Assembly: GCA_963678705.1 (NCBI GenBank)
Contig: OY783210.1
Coordinates: forward strand, 17,733,331 to 17,797,330
DNA: 64,000 nt
Direction of reading: 5' to 3'
Source: Panorpa germanica
Taxonomy: Eukaryota > Arthropoda > Insecta > Mecoptera > Panorpidae
A program made the translations under genes and the position numbers. The number at the start of each line of letters is the position of its first letter. Positions within the stretch are counted from its first letter, which is position 1. The notes under the pieces are model-generated. The model made no database searches, was not told the origin of the DNA, and saw nothing but the letters and a program-made list of their open reading frames with translations. Shown one piece after another: positions 45,755-57,416 of the stretch.

Positions 45755-48700
45755 ATTTAACACATCAGATGTCGCGGGAAACGGATCTAACTAAAAAAGA
45801 GAAGAAGCTATGATGTTCGTAATGTAACGCAACGTCCCTGATCATGTGATCGGCTTGGTTCACAGATTCTTGTATGTGTGGTGTTTTCATTTTTTTCTTT
45901 CCTTTTTGGTTGATAACTAATGATACAATTTGTCGTTGCTTGAGCACGTCGCGACGGAGAGCAGAGTGGGGAAGTGTGGAGAGGGACTCATTGGGAGCAC
46001 GTCGCGTCTTGTGATAGTTTAACACAGGGGAGAATTGGAACAAATTAAGAAATAAAGAATACTATTTATTAACAAATATAATGATTAAATATAAAGCAAA
46101 GACTCTACAAAGGTTAGATCTGATTTCTTCCTTTAGTTATAATAACCGCAGAATATTTGTAATATAGCGACTGAATTTCCGCAATTTGTACTCTTTTGGG
46201 ACACCCGTTACTATATACATTTACCACTAGAAATATACACGTACTAGATGCATCATATTTCGGTTGTATTAACAACAACAATCCGGTTATATTTTTATTT
46301 CGGAAACCATAGAAAAGTGATTCATTTACCTTATCAAATATTCCGCGGTTTTTGGTTTTTGTTTAAAAAAAATAATTTGGTAAATAAACACTGTTAACAT
46401 TAAAACAATACGACAAAGTAAATAATATATAGTTGTATAACAGTTGTTATTGCAATCACGATTGTAAATATGATGCATACAGCGATATTTATTTATTTAA
46501 AACGTAATTTATGAAAATATGGAAAATAATACTTTTTGTAGTGTTCTAAAAATGTTAACGATTATGTAAAAAACATTTTTATGATGGAATACGTAATCTA
46601 AAGTAGTAATTTTATTCTATAAGCAATAAACTTTTTCAGCAATTATTTTAATTTAAACGTTAGCGCCTTAAATAATTTTATTTCAGTTCTATCAGTAATA
46701 AATATAAGATTTTGAGAGTATAGAAGTTATTACAGGCATTATATTTGTTATAAAATAAATCAGAAATTAAATATAAAATATGTATTAATAAAGATCCCGA
46801 ATAAAAACGAGAGGACTAAGTTTTCTATTTCCGGGGAGAATTTTTGACAAATTTGGCTACATAACTTTACACAAAGCTATCAGCCAACTGAGATATGTTG
46901 CACAGAACGGTCAGTACCTTTAGATAAACGTAAATAACCTAGCCTATCCAAAACAATTATTTGAAAAAGCGCATTCAGTGCGTACAATTTGTAGAAATTG
47001 ATGCTTCCAATTTTATAATCACCCGTTAGTGTCAATCAAATCCACTTTTATGATTTTGAAATATTTAAAAGTTTGCCAACCGCAGATTAAAAAAAAACAT
47101 ACATAAAAAAATGAAATACCAAAATCTTTTTTTATGCTTATTTCATATGTTAGTTTGGCAGTGTTTTCAACCGCAGCCGTCCAAACATCCGTGATATATT
47201 TTCAATAAAACAAATGATAAATTAGAGAGTTAATTGTTTAAATAAAAATAGAGTGATTTATGTAAAAAACTTAACACAAAAAATGTTAATGTTGGCAAAT
47301 ATTTTTACGATTTGTTGTGACTATTTGATATATTCTAGTTAGGTTTTTGATAAATTAGGTCAAAATAGATTTTATGGAACGAATTCTGGTAATTGCCCCT
47401 TTTATTGTTTATAAGTTTTGCTGTACGAAACTTAGGACAATCGCAGATAGGTTATATTTGATAGGACTCTTTTTGTACCGATCTTCTGAAGTTAAACAAA
47501 TATAGCAACTGAATACACTTTTCGAGTCCTGGTCCAGACAACGTTTCGTTCATAAGAATACATAGCTATACATTAAGCATTTAGGGATAAGACGGAAGCA
47601 GATATAGTGCTGTACCAGGATTTGAGAGTCTTAAGGCGATATATCGCTAACACTACCTTCAAATACAAGTTAATATTTTTTAAAGAAACAGAGAAAGGAT
47701 TAATTTTCAATGAAAATAAAAAAAACAGATTATTCATGATAATCTTTTCTTAATATTAAAAAATACTTAAAAACCAAATACAGTATTAAACAGAAGAAAA
47801 GAGTTATTAGAGACTTTTAGACACGCTTAAAATGTTAATCGTTGAATAGTAACTTTATTTCACCACTCCTTTTACGTTATGGATATTCTGAAAGTATATG
47901 TATATGTAAATAATTGTATTTTAAATATTTTTAACTATAGATATACCTATATAAATAAAAACTAATTAAAATGTAAATTATAAATATTACAATGTTTGTT
48001 GCAATTTTAGAATGCTCGAAAAATTAATTATTATTATTTCATTTCTGGTTAATTACAATGCAGCCAATGTTAAACACAGTGTTCGCTATGTCTAATTAAC
48101 TATGAATATTCATAAAACATTGTTATACCACCTGGATAATTAGCAAACATCAAAACAAGCCGCACAAAACGACGCTATAGATCATGAAGACTACTAGAAC
48201 AGTGTTGTCTAATAATATTGTGTTATGTTTGAATAAATGAGGTTTCATTTGTGTTGTGATTATAGCGCATTTGTCGGCAAATATCTTCATTATGGCACTA
48301 TATTGTTTAGGGCAATAATTGGCAATTTCATATTTAATTTTGATTTAAAATATTTTACTTGAATATCTCGTTCAAATATTAAACTTTAGGTGAAACGATA
48401 CTTTGCCATTTTTGATTCGCGAAATATAGACTGCGATACTATACAGCAGGTTAAATACGAGTATTATCAAAAAACCCATGTTTTTTTTATGTTTAAATCG
48501 TTTTATGTAAGTAACTATAAACGCGATCAAAATCTAAAGCTGCAATTAGTTAGATGAATAACGTATCTACATTTTAAGCTTTCTTCCAGTGATTTTTAAT
48601 GAGTTGGAACCGCAAAAATAAGTTTTGAAAATGAATATTACTATATTTTCTAGTTAAACTCCAATTTTTTCTCTTTAAGTAGATACTCAATTATTGCACA

Positions 48701-50308
48701 AGCCAAAATTTCAACTTTCTATATGTTATTTAAATAACGTTATAGAGCAAATTCCAGTGTTTTTAAAAGTTTCCTGAAAATTCAGAGTATAATCCGACTA
48801 CATCAAATGTTTTTCTCTATAAAATTATCAATTTTAAAAAACATTGCTGGAGTCTTTTTTTAACTCGGTTTCAAACATATAAGAAAATAAACAGTTTTAG
48901 TAATATTTTAAATAAGTTAATTTGAAGCAATATTTTTACGGAATATGTATATCCTCAAGTGACTAATGGCATCGGAAGTATCGTCGTTATGCCGTAGTAT
49001 ATAAGATACATCTTAGCACACTGTTGGATAAACAAATCCCCTATTGTCGTCTTGATTGTTGTGTCTTTATGTCTTGTCAGTTTGGTAAAGTACACATTGA
49101 GCTTCTTTTCCCTTTTGTTTTAAACCTGACATAAACCTCTTTAATACTTTATCATGATTCTTATCACTTCATATCGGTTACCCCTTCCTTCCATTTGAAA
49201 CAAGATGAAACCAGTCGGTGAGCTACGACAATATTGTATTTATTTTTTATTGGCAGAATGTTTCTTGATGTTCGGATTTATCAAATGTAAATAAAGGATT
49301 AATTCGTGTTTTGTTTCAAAACATGAAACAAAGTGTTATTTCTGTATTTAGGTCATTTTAAATGTTTTTTAATCACTGTTCCATTTAAATATATCTAAGT
49401 AAGACCCAAATACTTAGAGTAAATTAAAATTACGTAGATATTATTCTTATTCTCTTTTTATTTATTTACTGCGATTTCAACAACTAGGTTTTATATATTT
49501 ACAGTATAATAATTGTTCACTTTATAGATTTGTTTATTATATATCTTTGCCGGTACTACAATAAATATATTGGGAATCGGGACGCAAGCAGTCTACGACC
49601 TAACCACCACAGCTAGACGAATATCGCGTAGATAATTGTTTTGATTGTTCTTATGCTGAAACTTTGACAGATATTCTGTTCGTTTTGTTTAATTTCTTTA
49701 TCGGTAGGCCTAGGATAAAAACAGTTATCATCAATCTCTCAATTTTTTGCAATTTTTGCATAAAACAAGTTTTTGTATATCTGATATATTTTGAACTGCA
49801 CGGTTACAAGGTAGAATACTTAATTAAAAATTAAATAGATTAAAAATAACGAATGATATCCAATTCATTATCAAATATTTTATGGCAGTTACTGTGTTAT
49901 GAGCTTAATCGCTTTTGCTGGTCGAAAATTGTCTTGCATTGCAAGCTTCGCGATTCCTATCTTTCTACAAGATATTTCCAAGATTGCTTCCCATATAGTA
50001 ATTGTATTGCATGCCAAGTTTCACACATGTTAGCTTGCTACGAGTACAAGCCAATTTCCATAACCTGGATAAAATGTTATAAATTTGTATAATTACATTG
50101 ATTTGAAGTCGTTTGACAGTTTTGGACTTCAGATAAATTTAATCAAAGTTCGAATCATTTGCTTGCAAATCAATGAAAAGACTAGTTTTGTTTAAAAACC
50201 AGAAAATCAAAGTGACAGATTTTAATAAAATTAATTAATTTAATCTATTGATTTGTTTTTGCCTCAATAATTTATAGAATTTAATTAATTATTTTCATTT
50301 ATTTCCAG
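45755..50308 (+). other. Presumed intron, 3' part
   Basis: AT-rich with no exon-like island that I trust. It contains an inverted GGGTGTCCC-type repeat end (46194-46211) and a palindrome GCGATATATCGC at 47636-47647, set in text (AGTCTTAAGGCGATATATCG) that recurs at 59855-59880. The acceptor at its end is TTATTTTCATTTATTTCCAG with TTAATTAAT-type branch candidates about 25 nt upstream. Confidence 0.3.
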
Positions 50309-50331
50309 AAGATCTCGCGACGCTGACCCTG
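50309..50331 (+). CDS. Candidate 23-nt microexon
   Basis: A 23-nt island at about 60% G+C sits between a strong acceptor (TTCATTTATTTCCAG) and a consensus donor (G|GTAAGT). With two leading bases completing a split codon, the rest reads DLATLTL and ends in phase 0. Entered from 42601 in phase 1 the codon is GAA, so the joined frame stays open. Another frame (RSRDADP) is also open and the third has TGA. Composition, paired splice sites and phase match favour a real exon; length and lack of homology keep confidence moderate. Confidence 0.4.
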
Positions 50332-51186
50332 GTAAGTTAACTATACCATTTAACAATTACATCTTCCTCTTCAAAAATGTTACATAAATATACGTATTAA
50401 GTTAACGACTACTAGCTTGACCTCTGGTGAAGGTCAAAGTACGCTAAACTAAAACCCACAAATAAATAAACATTATCCATATTTTAATACACTACTTCGA
50501 GTATGATAAATAACATAATTTCCAAGAAATATTGTACTTACATCCATATGAGTGTTCCTTCATCTTTTTCTTGGCATGTAAATACAGTCTGGGTTTTATG
50601 TATTTACCTTTTGTATTTATTTTTTGTTTATAACAAACGTCAAAGGCGTCATGTTGCTCAAATCTTTATATCTATATAATCTGTGTTTCATTGTCAAAAA
50701 ACCTCCAAATCTGGTTGTACTTGTATACTATGTAGTTGTAGCAGTGTTCCTTAGATAGCTACTGTTCATGAATAACTTCCATTGTTAGTAAAGATTAAAT
50801 ATATATAATTAATCTCAAGAAACAATACTGGGGAGACTTGAAATATAAACAAACATTAAATTAGGTGTATATGAACTAGGATAACGTTATAAGAAGCAGA
50901 AAGTTTAAACATCTGTCATTTAAAAAAATTTATAATAACGTTACAAAGTATTCTTTTTGAATTCTCTTAATTAAAAGTCAATCATTTATTAATGACCAAT
51001 TCCAATCGAAGGTTTCAAATTTTTTTTCAATTTATTTATATTAATGTACAACATATTAGGTTTATTGTGTGAAAATTTGAAGTCTATTGAATTAAAAATG
51101 TCGGAGATATAGAGTTTTAAGTCTTCACCTCTCTGGTCTGGTTTCGTCTTTTTTTTAAACTTTTAAACAGGTTTTTCTCACACTTA
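50332..51186. other. Non-coding stretch after the microexon
   Basis: No further exon is recognised. If the gene is real, the next exon is either outside the window or not recognisable by eye. Confidence 0.4.
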
Positions 51187-51640
51187 GCTTTTTTTAGAGT
51201 TGATGTCCTCTCTAGCTCAAAATCTACTGCACCGATTCTTTTGAAATTTTGTATACTCTTTCTTTACATAAATGCCGAGGTAACGCTGTTGAATTTTTTC
51301 TAATTTCTTAATTTTAACGTATTTTAAAATAACAAAGTTGCTGTTTTTATTTTATTAAAAAATCGGTATTTTGACTTCTAAGTGCTGTAAAAAATTGAAA
51401 AATCAATTAAGAATAGAAAACTCAACAGTGTTACCTGCGAAATCTTATGAAACCATTTTGTTTTTTTGATTTTCAATAATTCAGTGATGAGTTATGAGTG
51501 GCACTGCAATGATACTTTTTTTTGTAACGTCTGCGGAGATTTGCTGTCAATGCCTCATTTCTTGACTTTTGTTTAGGAAAATTTCAGAAAGTTTTCTATA
51601 AATGTTATTTTATCTTGTTTTTTATGTTTTAACTGTGTCG
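51187..51640. repeat. Foldback repeat, partly shared with 36300-36410
   Basis: The arms 51279-51316 (GGTAACGCTGTTGAATTTTT) and 51398-51435 (reverse complement GGTAACACTGTTGAGTTTTC) pair over about 38 bp around a loop of about 80 bp. Downstream, GTCTGCGGAGATTTGCTGTC, then AATGCCTCATTTCTTGA and AAATGTTATTTTATC match 36310-36400. Transposon-derived, no coding frame. Confidence 0.5.
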
Positions 51641-53150
51641 TCAAAAAACATTATCGAAAATATGCTTTTTTTTGTATCGATTTGATACTTTATGAACAAA
51701 TCATTAAATCAACAAATATACTCAATATATTAATAAACAAATCTGCAAAATACACAATTATCGCAGTACATAATATAATAAAAAATAAAAAAACAATACC
51801 AGACTATAATATGCCGTTATATACAATGTAAGCGTTTCCAATATAGCAATTGCTTCTTTGTCAAAATCTGCCTCAAGTCTCTCTGAACACAGTGGTTTAA
51901 TCCTAAAGTATACAAGATACTAACTGTACTTAAATTAAAATAATGAATGTAATAGGAAACCATTAATATATTTCATTGGATAATCTTCCGTTCAGTTATA
52001 TAAACAAATCATTCAACACTTCGACATATGGTTTACTCATTTATAACCATCAGACATGAATAATCCCGCGAAAGAAAAATACAATAAACTTGTTATATAA
52101 ATAATAAGTAATAATATATCATTACATTGATAGAAAAATAAATACAAAGAAAAAACTGAGATAAATTCGGTACTCATAAGTACTTTATGTCATTCAAATT
52201 TCAAGTGTTTTCTGTGTATGAATACTTGTATTATTCTATGGTGCAACTTTTTTGTACAATACGACTTTTATATTTGACTATGTAGAAAGATGAATGATGT
52301 TTCATATTTTTGCAACGAGACTTCACGTGAAAGTGGGATATTTTTTCCAAGTTGGCAAACAAAATACAAAACATAAATTAATAAGACTCGGAAAAATTAA
52401 ATCTTCTTATTGTTTCCTTTGTAAAAGTTAATATAAAAGTAAATATATATTTTTCATATCTAATAACCTTTGGGTTATATAATCATCTTCTCGTTTTGAA
52501 AGTTATACTTAACCCTGCATGTGAACACTCTATTTTACACACATGGTGTGTACACTGGGTCTTTGAGGGAACGGTCGATTTTTTCGAATTTTCTAAGCTG
52601 AAAAATGTCTGGATTACTTCTTGAAGTGTCTACTACGAATCCAGAAGTTGCCAAAGTCCAAAGTTTAAAACCGTTGTTAATAAAAAATAACAAATAGTGA
52701 TAATATTGTTAAAAAATTCATAACTTTAGAACAAACAAATATTAAGAAAAACGGTTTTTGACTTTTTTATCTTAGACTATAAGCTTTCGAAAGAATGTAG
52801 TGTCTTTGGCGTGGGCTCCAAAAAGTTGAATTATTTGTGCACCTGAAAGTGAGGAATATTTTACGGATTCAGACATGTCATAATAAACGGAACGGTAATT
52901 ATTCGGCACAAAATAAGTTTTTATTGATGAAAATACAAAAGTTATGAAATAATAATTAATATTAGTTATTTACAATTAGTTTCGCAATAGTGCGCAACCG
53001 TTGAATTGTCATCCATCTTCAAAAACTTATTGTAGTAAAAAGATGAAGTAATAAAAAAAATTCTATATATATAATCTAAAAATAATATATTAAATTACAC
53101 AAAACATTTATTTTAACCATGAAAAAACTGTAAAACAACGAGAAAAGCAA
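51641..53150. other. Non-coding stretch
   Basis: No gene. From about 52510 (AACCCTGCATGTGAACACTC, ACACTGGGTCTTTGAGGGAA) the sequence has the look of a dispersed element but I find no partner in the window. Confidence 0.35.
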
Positions 53151-53157
53151 AAAAAAA

Positions 53158-53440
53158 GTGCATTTACTTACATTGGAAAATACTAACGTCGTGTGCACAC
53201 TGACCCTTTTAGAGAACAGAGTCAAGTTTCACTGGCTCGCCTTTGCCGGTAAACTACCAGATCCGGAAGCTGCTGGAACCTTAAGTCCCTACCACTACCT
53301 AGATTTTTTAGAGAGCATAGGTGAAGCGCGCTCTGTCCTCATGAGAGAGAAATAAGAGTTTGAAATTTCAACTTTTCCTTACGCAGAGTTAATGCCTGTT
53401 CTTCTAGTCGTACCTCGTCAAGTGCGAATTTCTTGACAGA
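53158..53440. other. GC-shifted, coding-like patch, strand unresolved
   Basis: A 65-codon plus frame (53158-53355; starts MHLLTLENTNVVCTL, ends SIGEARSVLMREK) overlaps a minus-strand frame at 53437-53339 that reads VKKFALDEVRLEEQALTLRK followed by EKLKFQ and a stop. The charged, heptad-like minus-strand stretch resembles the coiled tails of transposon-associated DNA-binding proteins, but neither frame has a diagnostic motif. Probably a fragment of a decayed element; I do not choose a strand. Confidence 0.3.
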
Positions 53441-54230
53441 TGAACACTGTGCTTATCACTTGACTCCGGCTCCTGGCTCCTCCATTTATTTTATTAAATA
53501 ACATTCATTCAGTAAACGTAACTCAAACTTTAAGAGTTAATTCCTACTGTTAGCTGTAAGTATCTGATAAGATTAAGTTATTAACATACATTTAAATATA
53601 AATATCTTCCCACATTTTAGAGGCGGGATCTAGAACAGACAGACTCGTGCTTTTAATTTATGATTTTGAATGAATTTTTACTTTTATTTAATGTTATAAA
53701 TGGTTTTATTTTACATTCTATTGTTTTATTTAATCTTTTTATAAAATCTTTTTTTAAATTTTAATCAAATAATTTTTAGAAGGCGTTAATATCTTGACAG
53801 ACTGTAGTTTTAGTTAATTATATATTTTAAAGACTTTGTTGGTTTTGTTTATATAGTTATTGTGTGAGATCATTTGTAAATATAATTTATGGAGATCGGA
53901 GTTCTCTTAATTTGTATAAATAATCATTTTGAGTACAGTAAAAAACAATTAAAATTATTGAATACTTTAAGAAGTTTTACTTTAAGATGTCTAAAAGAAT
54001 TGAGACAAGAATAAACATTGAGAAGGTAGAATTACATACTAAAAAATTCTATTACTGAAAATTTTAAAACCGAGATATGTATTTATACAAATTTAATTTT
54101 TAATTTAGACCGTTTATGTTTAAATATACATTCAAGAAACTAACATAGTTTCGCAAGCATAGTAGCAAAACTAACTTAAAAAAGTACGTTCATGAAAATA
54201 CAAAGTCACAAACCTAATTATCTTTCTTCG
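53441..54230. other. AT-rich non-coding stretch
   Basis: Nothing recognised. Confidence 0.5.
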
Positions 54231-54231
54231 A

Positions 54232-54831
54232 ATGAGCTTGTGTCCTCATTTTTTAGTGGTCGATTTTTCAATTGTTGATTGAAATTGATGTTAATAAATG
54301 TGTATTGGCGTGTCTATTTCATTAAATATCTAAATATTGACGGAGATATAGCAATTAAAAGTTTGAATTGTAGTTTTAGCGCTAGAAATGGTCGGCCATA
54401 TTTGTATGACGCATTTAAACGTCAGTTATTTGTTGAGTAGGTCAGTGCTGTGGTAATGTTCTGTAGCTGTTGGTAGTCAAATAATGAAGTCAAATCAAAG
54501 AATAATAAGTTTTTATTTTATTTAACCCTGCTAAGGCAGACATAATATTGAAATTTGATTGTTCCTTGAAATAGCTGTAAATAATATTTGATATTTTGAT
54601 ATATAAATACATATAGCAGAGATTTATGAGCTGTAAGGTTGGTAAACTTACACAAGGATTGTGATGTCACATGCACTTAATTAAAGAGACAAAATGACTT
54701 TTTTAATTGTTAATATCTCTTAACATATAAGGAGTTATTAAAAAATAATTGAACATTTGAGGTTCTAGTAACCCAGTTTATCAATATATAGTACACTTTT
54801 ATAGAAAGTAAGATATAGAACACAAGGCTAT
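54232..54831 (+). mobile_element. MITE copy, fourth member of the ATGRGCTTGTGTCCT family
   Basis: The left end is ATGAGCTTGTGTCCTCATTT. The right end is decayed (reverse complement ATAGCCTTGTGTTCTATATC). The body is collinear with 15751-16364, with a small deletion in the GACGTGAA...TTTAACGTCAG segment and an extra CTTACACAAGGATTGTG-like segment near 54646. Right flank TA, left flank GA. Confidence 0.8.
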
Positions 54832-54949
54832 TAGTAGAAATTGAATTCCTACAAAGATCTTTAAAAGAATTAGAAATTAAAAGGCATCCATATTTATGTC
54901 TGATCGGTATAAACTAGTATTTCCATTATTACTTTCTGTGTATAGCCCC
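54832..54949. other. Short spacer
   Basis: Nothing recognised. Confidence 0.4.
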
Positions 54950-55085
54950 TTCTCACTAAACACACTTACCTATATTTACGGTTTGTCTAACATAACAATA
55001 GTTACTTGTTACGTAAACGATTTTATCTAATATACAACGTTTTGTGACCTACGTTACAGCTTTTGAAAAATAAATATACCCTTTT
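54950..55085 (+). repeat. Short dispersed repeat, partner of 2488-2640
   Basis: TAAACACACTTACCTATATT, GTCTAACATAAC, CTAATATACAACGTTTTGTG and AAAAATAAATATACC follow the same order as in 2490-2630. A third, weaker relative starts at about 62723. Probably a short MITE. Confidence 0.4.
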
Positions 55086-57160
55086 GCGCATTATCATATT
55101 CATAATAGTTCACAAGAAGACCTTTTAAAGGATGAAAAGCTTTTTAAATAGCTATAAAATAATACACTTTTAGATAAAATATTACTACGTTTTGTTTAAA
55201 TAAATTATTAAATGAATATAAAGTACCAATCATCTATGCATGTGCGGGTGTCTATTCGAACTCTCCATCTCACGTGATATAATACTTATTACAGTTAAAT
55301 AAGAATAAGAAACAATTTATAAAGCTAACAAAAGTACAAGCACAATTCTCAGAAAACTAGAAGTATTTATCACTGCCATATTGCATTTCCGTAGTTTGTT
55401 TTAAAGCATCTGCGGTGAAATTGAAAGAAAACTAATAACAATAGCTATGTATACTATAAAGGTACCTTTTTTTACTTGTTCTATAAACAATATGTAAATT
55501 TTTCTCAACATATCCTTCATTCTTTATAGTCTTCAGTCTACAGTTCCACACTTCAGTCTGTACGATCCGTACTACGATATCTACTAACATCTCATTGCTA
55601 TAATTTAAACATACATACTCCTTATAAGTTTTTTGTTTTATGTAATATATCTTTACCATTTTACACCTACGAAGGTAATTTATTTCTGCTGTTATGACGT
55701 TCGCCCACGATTTAAAGAGAAAAAATAAAACTGTAAGAAATTGGTACTATATCTGTTTATGTAGATATAAGTACATACATATTATATACGTACTAAACAA
55801 ATAAAATATATTTCACCATTTCATTATACGAATCCCTATATGCATTTGTTGGATATTCGCTATTGTTGAGATGCCAAGGATAAGAAAAAAAAGACAACGA
55901 TGGTTTATGAGATTAATGTTCTCAATCTTTTATTCTTACAGAATACTTAGTATAGCGTACGCCAATATGGGTAATCATTTCCTGCATATGTTTTAATTTT
56001 AATTTTAGTTTTATAAGTACCTATAAGTTTTATAATACCTATTTAGTTTTATAAGTACAAACTTTCTTTCTATTGTATATTAAAGTTTATCTGGCTCTCG
56101 TTTCTCCTCCTTCTCTACAACATCCACACTCTTGTTTCCCTTTATCTTTGCCAATATCTCAAGTTCAAGTTCAAAGTACTTTTATTGATATATGAATTTG
56201 TAGTACATTTGTTATACATTTCTTATGTCTAGTCTAAATAAACCTAGCTGGAGGTATCAATATTTTAATTTTAAAGTTTTTATTTATAAAATGGAGTTTG
56301 ATATGAAGTAATATTGATTTGTTTGTGTAAAAAACGAGAAAAGCACTTCTTTTAAATGGTCTTAAAACTAACATATACAACTTATAACTAACTTAAAGTT
56401 GCTTATCTAATACAATGTAGTTTGGCATTGGGTATTTCCCATACCACATATCTGGTGTGAATTTTCCTAAAGTATTAATGTTATTATTTTCATGGTTGTT
56501 AATTCTACTATAGAATTTTTTTGTAAGCTTAATTACAAAATCTTTTATAATTTCTATATTAGATGCCAATATTTCCTGCAGACCTATTCGACTTACCTCG
56601 TTCTTCTTATACTCTTAATTTTATTTAAGTTTTTATCGAAGGTATTTATAAATACAGTACAAAGTGTCGTAGTAAAATTACTTTACACTTGTGAAAAGTA
56701 ATGATATAAACTCTTTATTAGAAAATAGATTTATAATAATTTATATAGTAGGAAAAAACCATTGCGAAAGAGGCCAAGCGTAATTTTTGTGTAAGCAGCA
56801 CTTTTTTTTATATATTACGTATTGTAAAGAACAGACTGCATTGGTATGGTACTACAGCATTACAGCCTGTTCATTACTCCACTAAATTTAATATTTATTT
56901 TTGCTTTTGACTTTTTTTTATTTCTAACTAAAATCAGTTTAAAAATTTTTAAAAATTAATAAATTCAATGTATTTTTGAAAAACAAAAGTAAATTTAAAT
57001 ATATTCAGTCCGAATTTTGCAAGCTTATTTAATATTTCAATCAGAAAATGTAACCGCAAGAAAAATAAAAAAAAAAAGTACTTTACGGCCTCGGGCTTAA
57101 AATATTCAATTTAAACATTTGTATTTGTATGCTCATCTCCATATCTCCAATTGCGTCTGG
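55086..57160. other. Non-coding stretch
   Basis: No gene. A direct repeat of TAGTTTTATAAGTAC separated by 27 bp lies at 56008-56058. Confidence 0.5.
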
Positions 57161-57170
57161 GTGTCTGTAG

Positions 57171-57416
57171 TCGGCAGTCGGCAATCGGCCTGGCCTGTCT
57201 TGGCCTCACTTAACTGCCATGATTCAAGACAGGTTAAACATACCACAAGAGCGATTGTTTTATACATATTTTTCTGAATATGTAATACCTTTTGCAGATT
57301 TACAATTTTGTTTTATGTCTTTCAAAATCACAGCTTGCCTTCCTTCATCTGTTTGTTGTGGTGTTCCTCCTTTTTTTATTTTCTTCACACTTTTGAATAT
57401 GTTTTTACCATTATAG
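57171..57416 (+). other. Open GC-richer patch after an acceptor-like site, weak exon candidate
   Basis: After CCAATTGCGTCTGGGTGTCTGTAG an open frame begins SAVGNRPGLSWPHLTAMIQD, continues RLNIPQERLFYTYFSEYVI and reaches a stop at 57416. Its first 60 nt are GC-rich, partly from a small GTCGGCA repeat. Phase 0 at 57171 would be compatible with the microexon at 50331. The later part turns hydrophobic and pyrimidine-rich, and no convincing donor is seen. It may be chance. Confidence 0.15.

Noticed and set aside
45765..46043. 92-codon minus-strand frame just right of the hAT element
   Set aside because: Begins outside the element, shows no motif or splice signal; flanking non-coding DNA.
49560..49635. 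GC-richer patch near 49.6 kb considered as an exon
   Set aside because: No donor near its end and a stop in the preferred frame.
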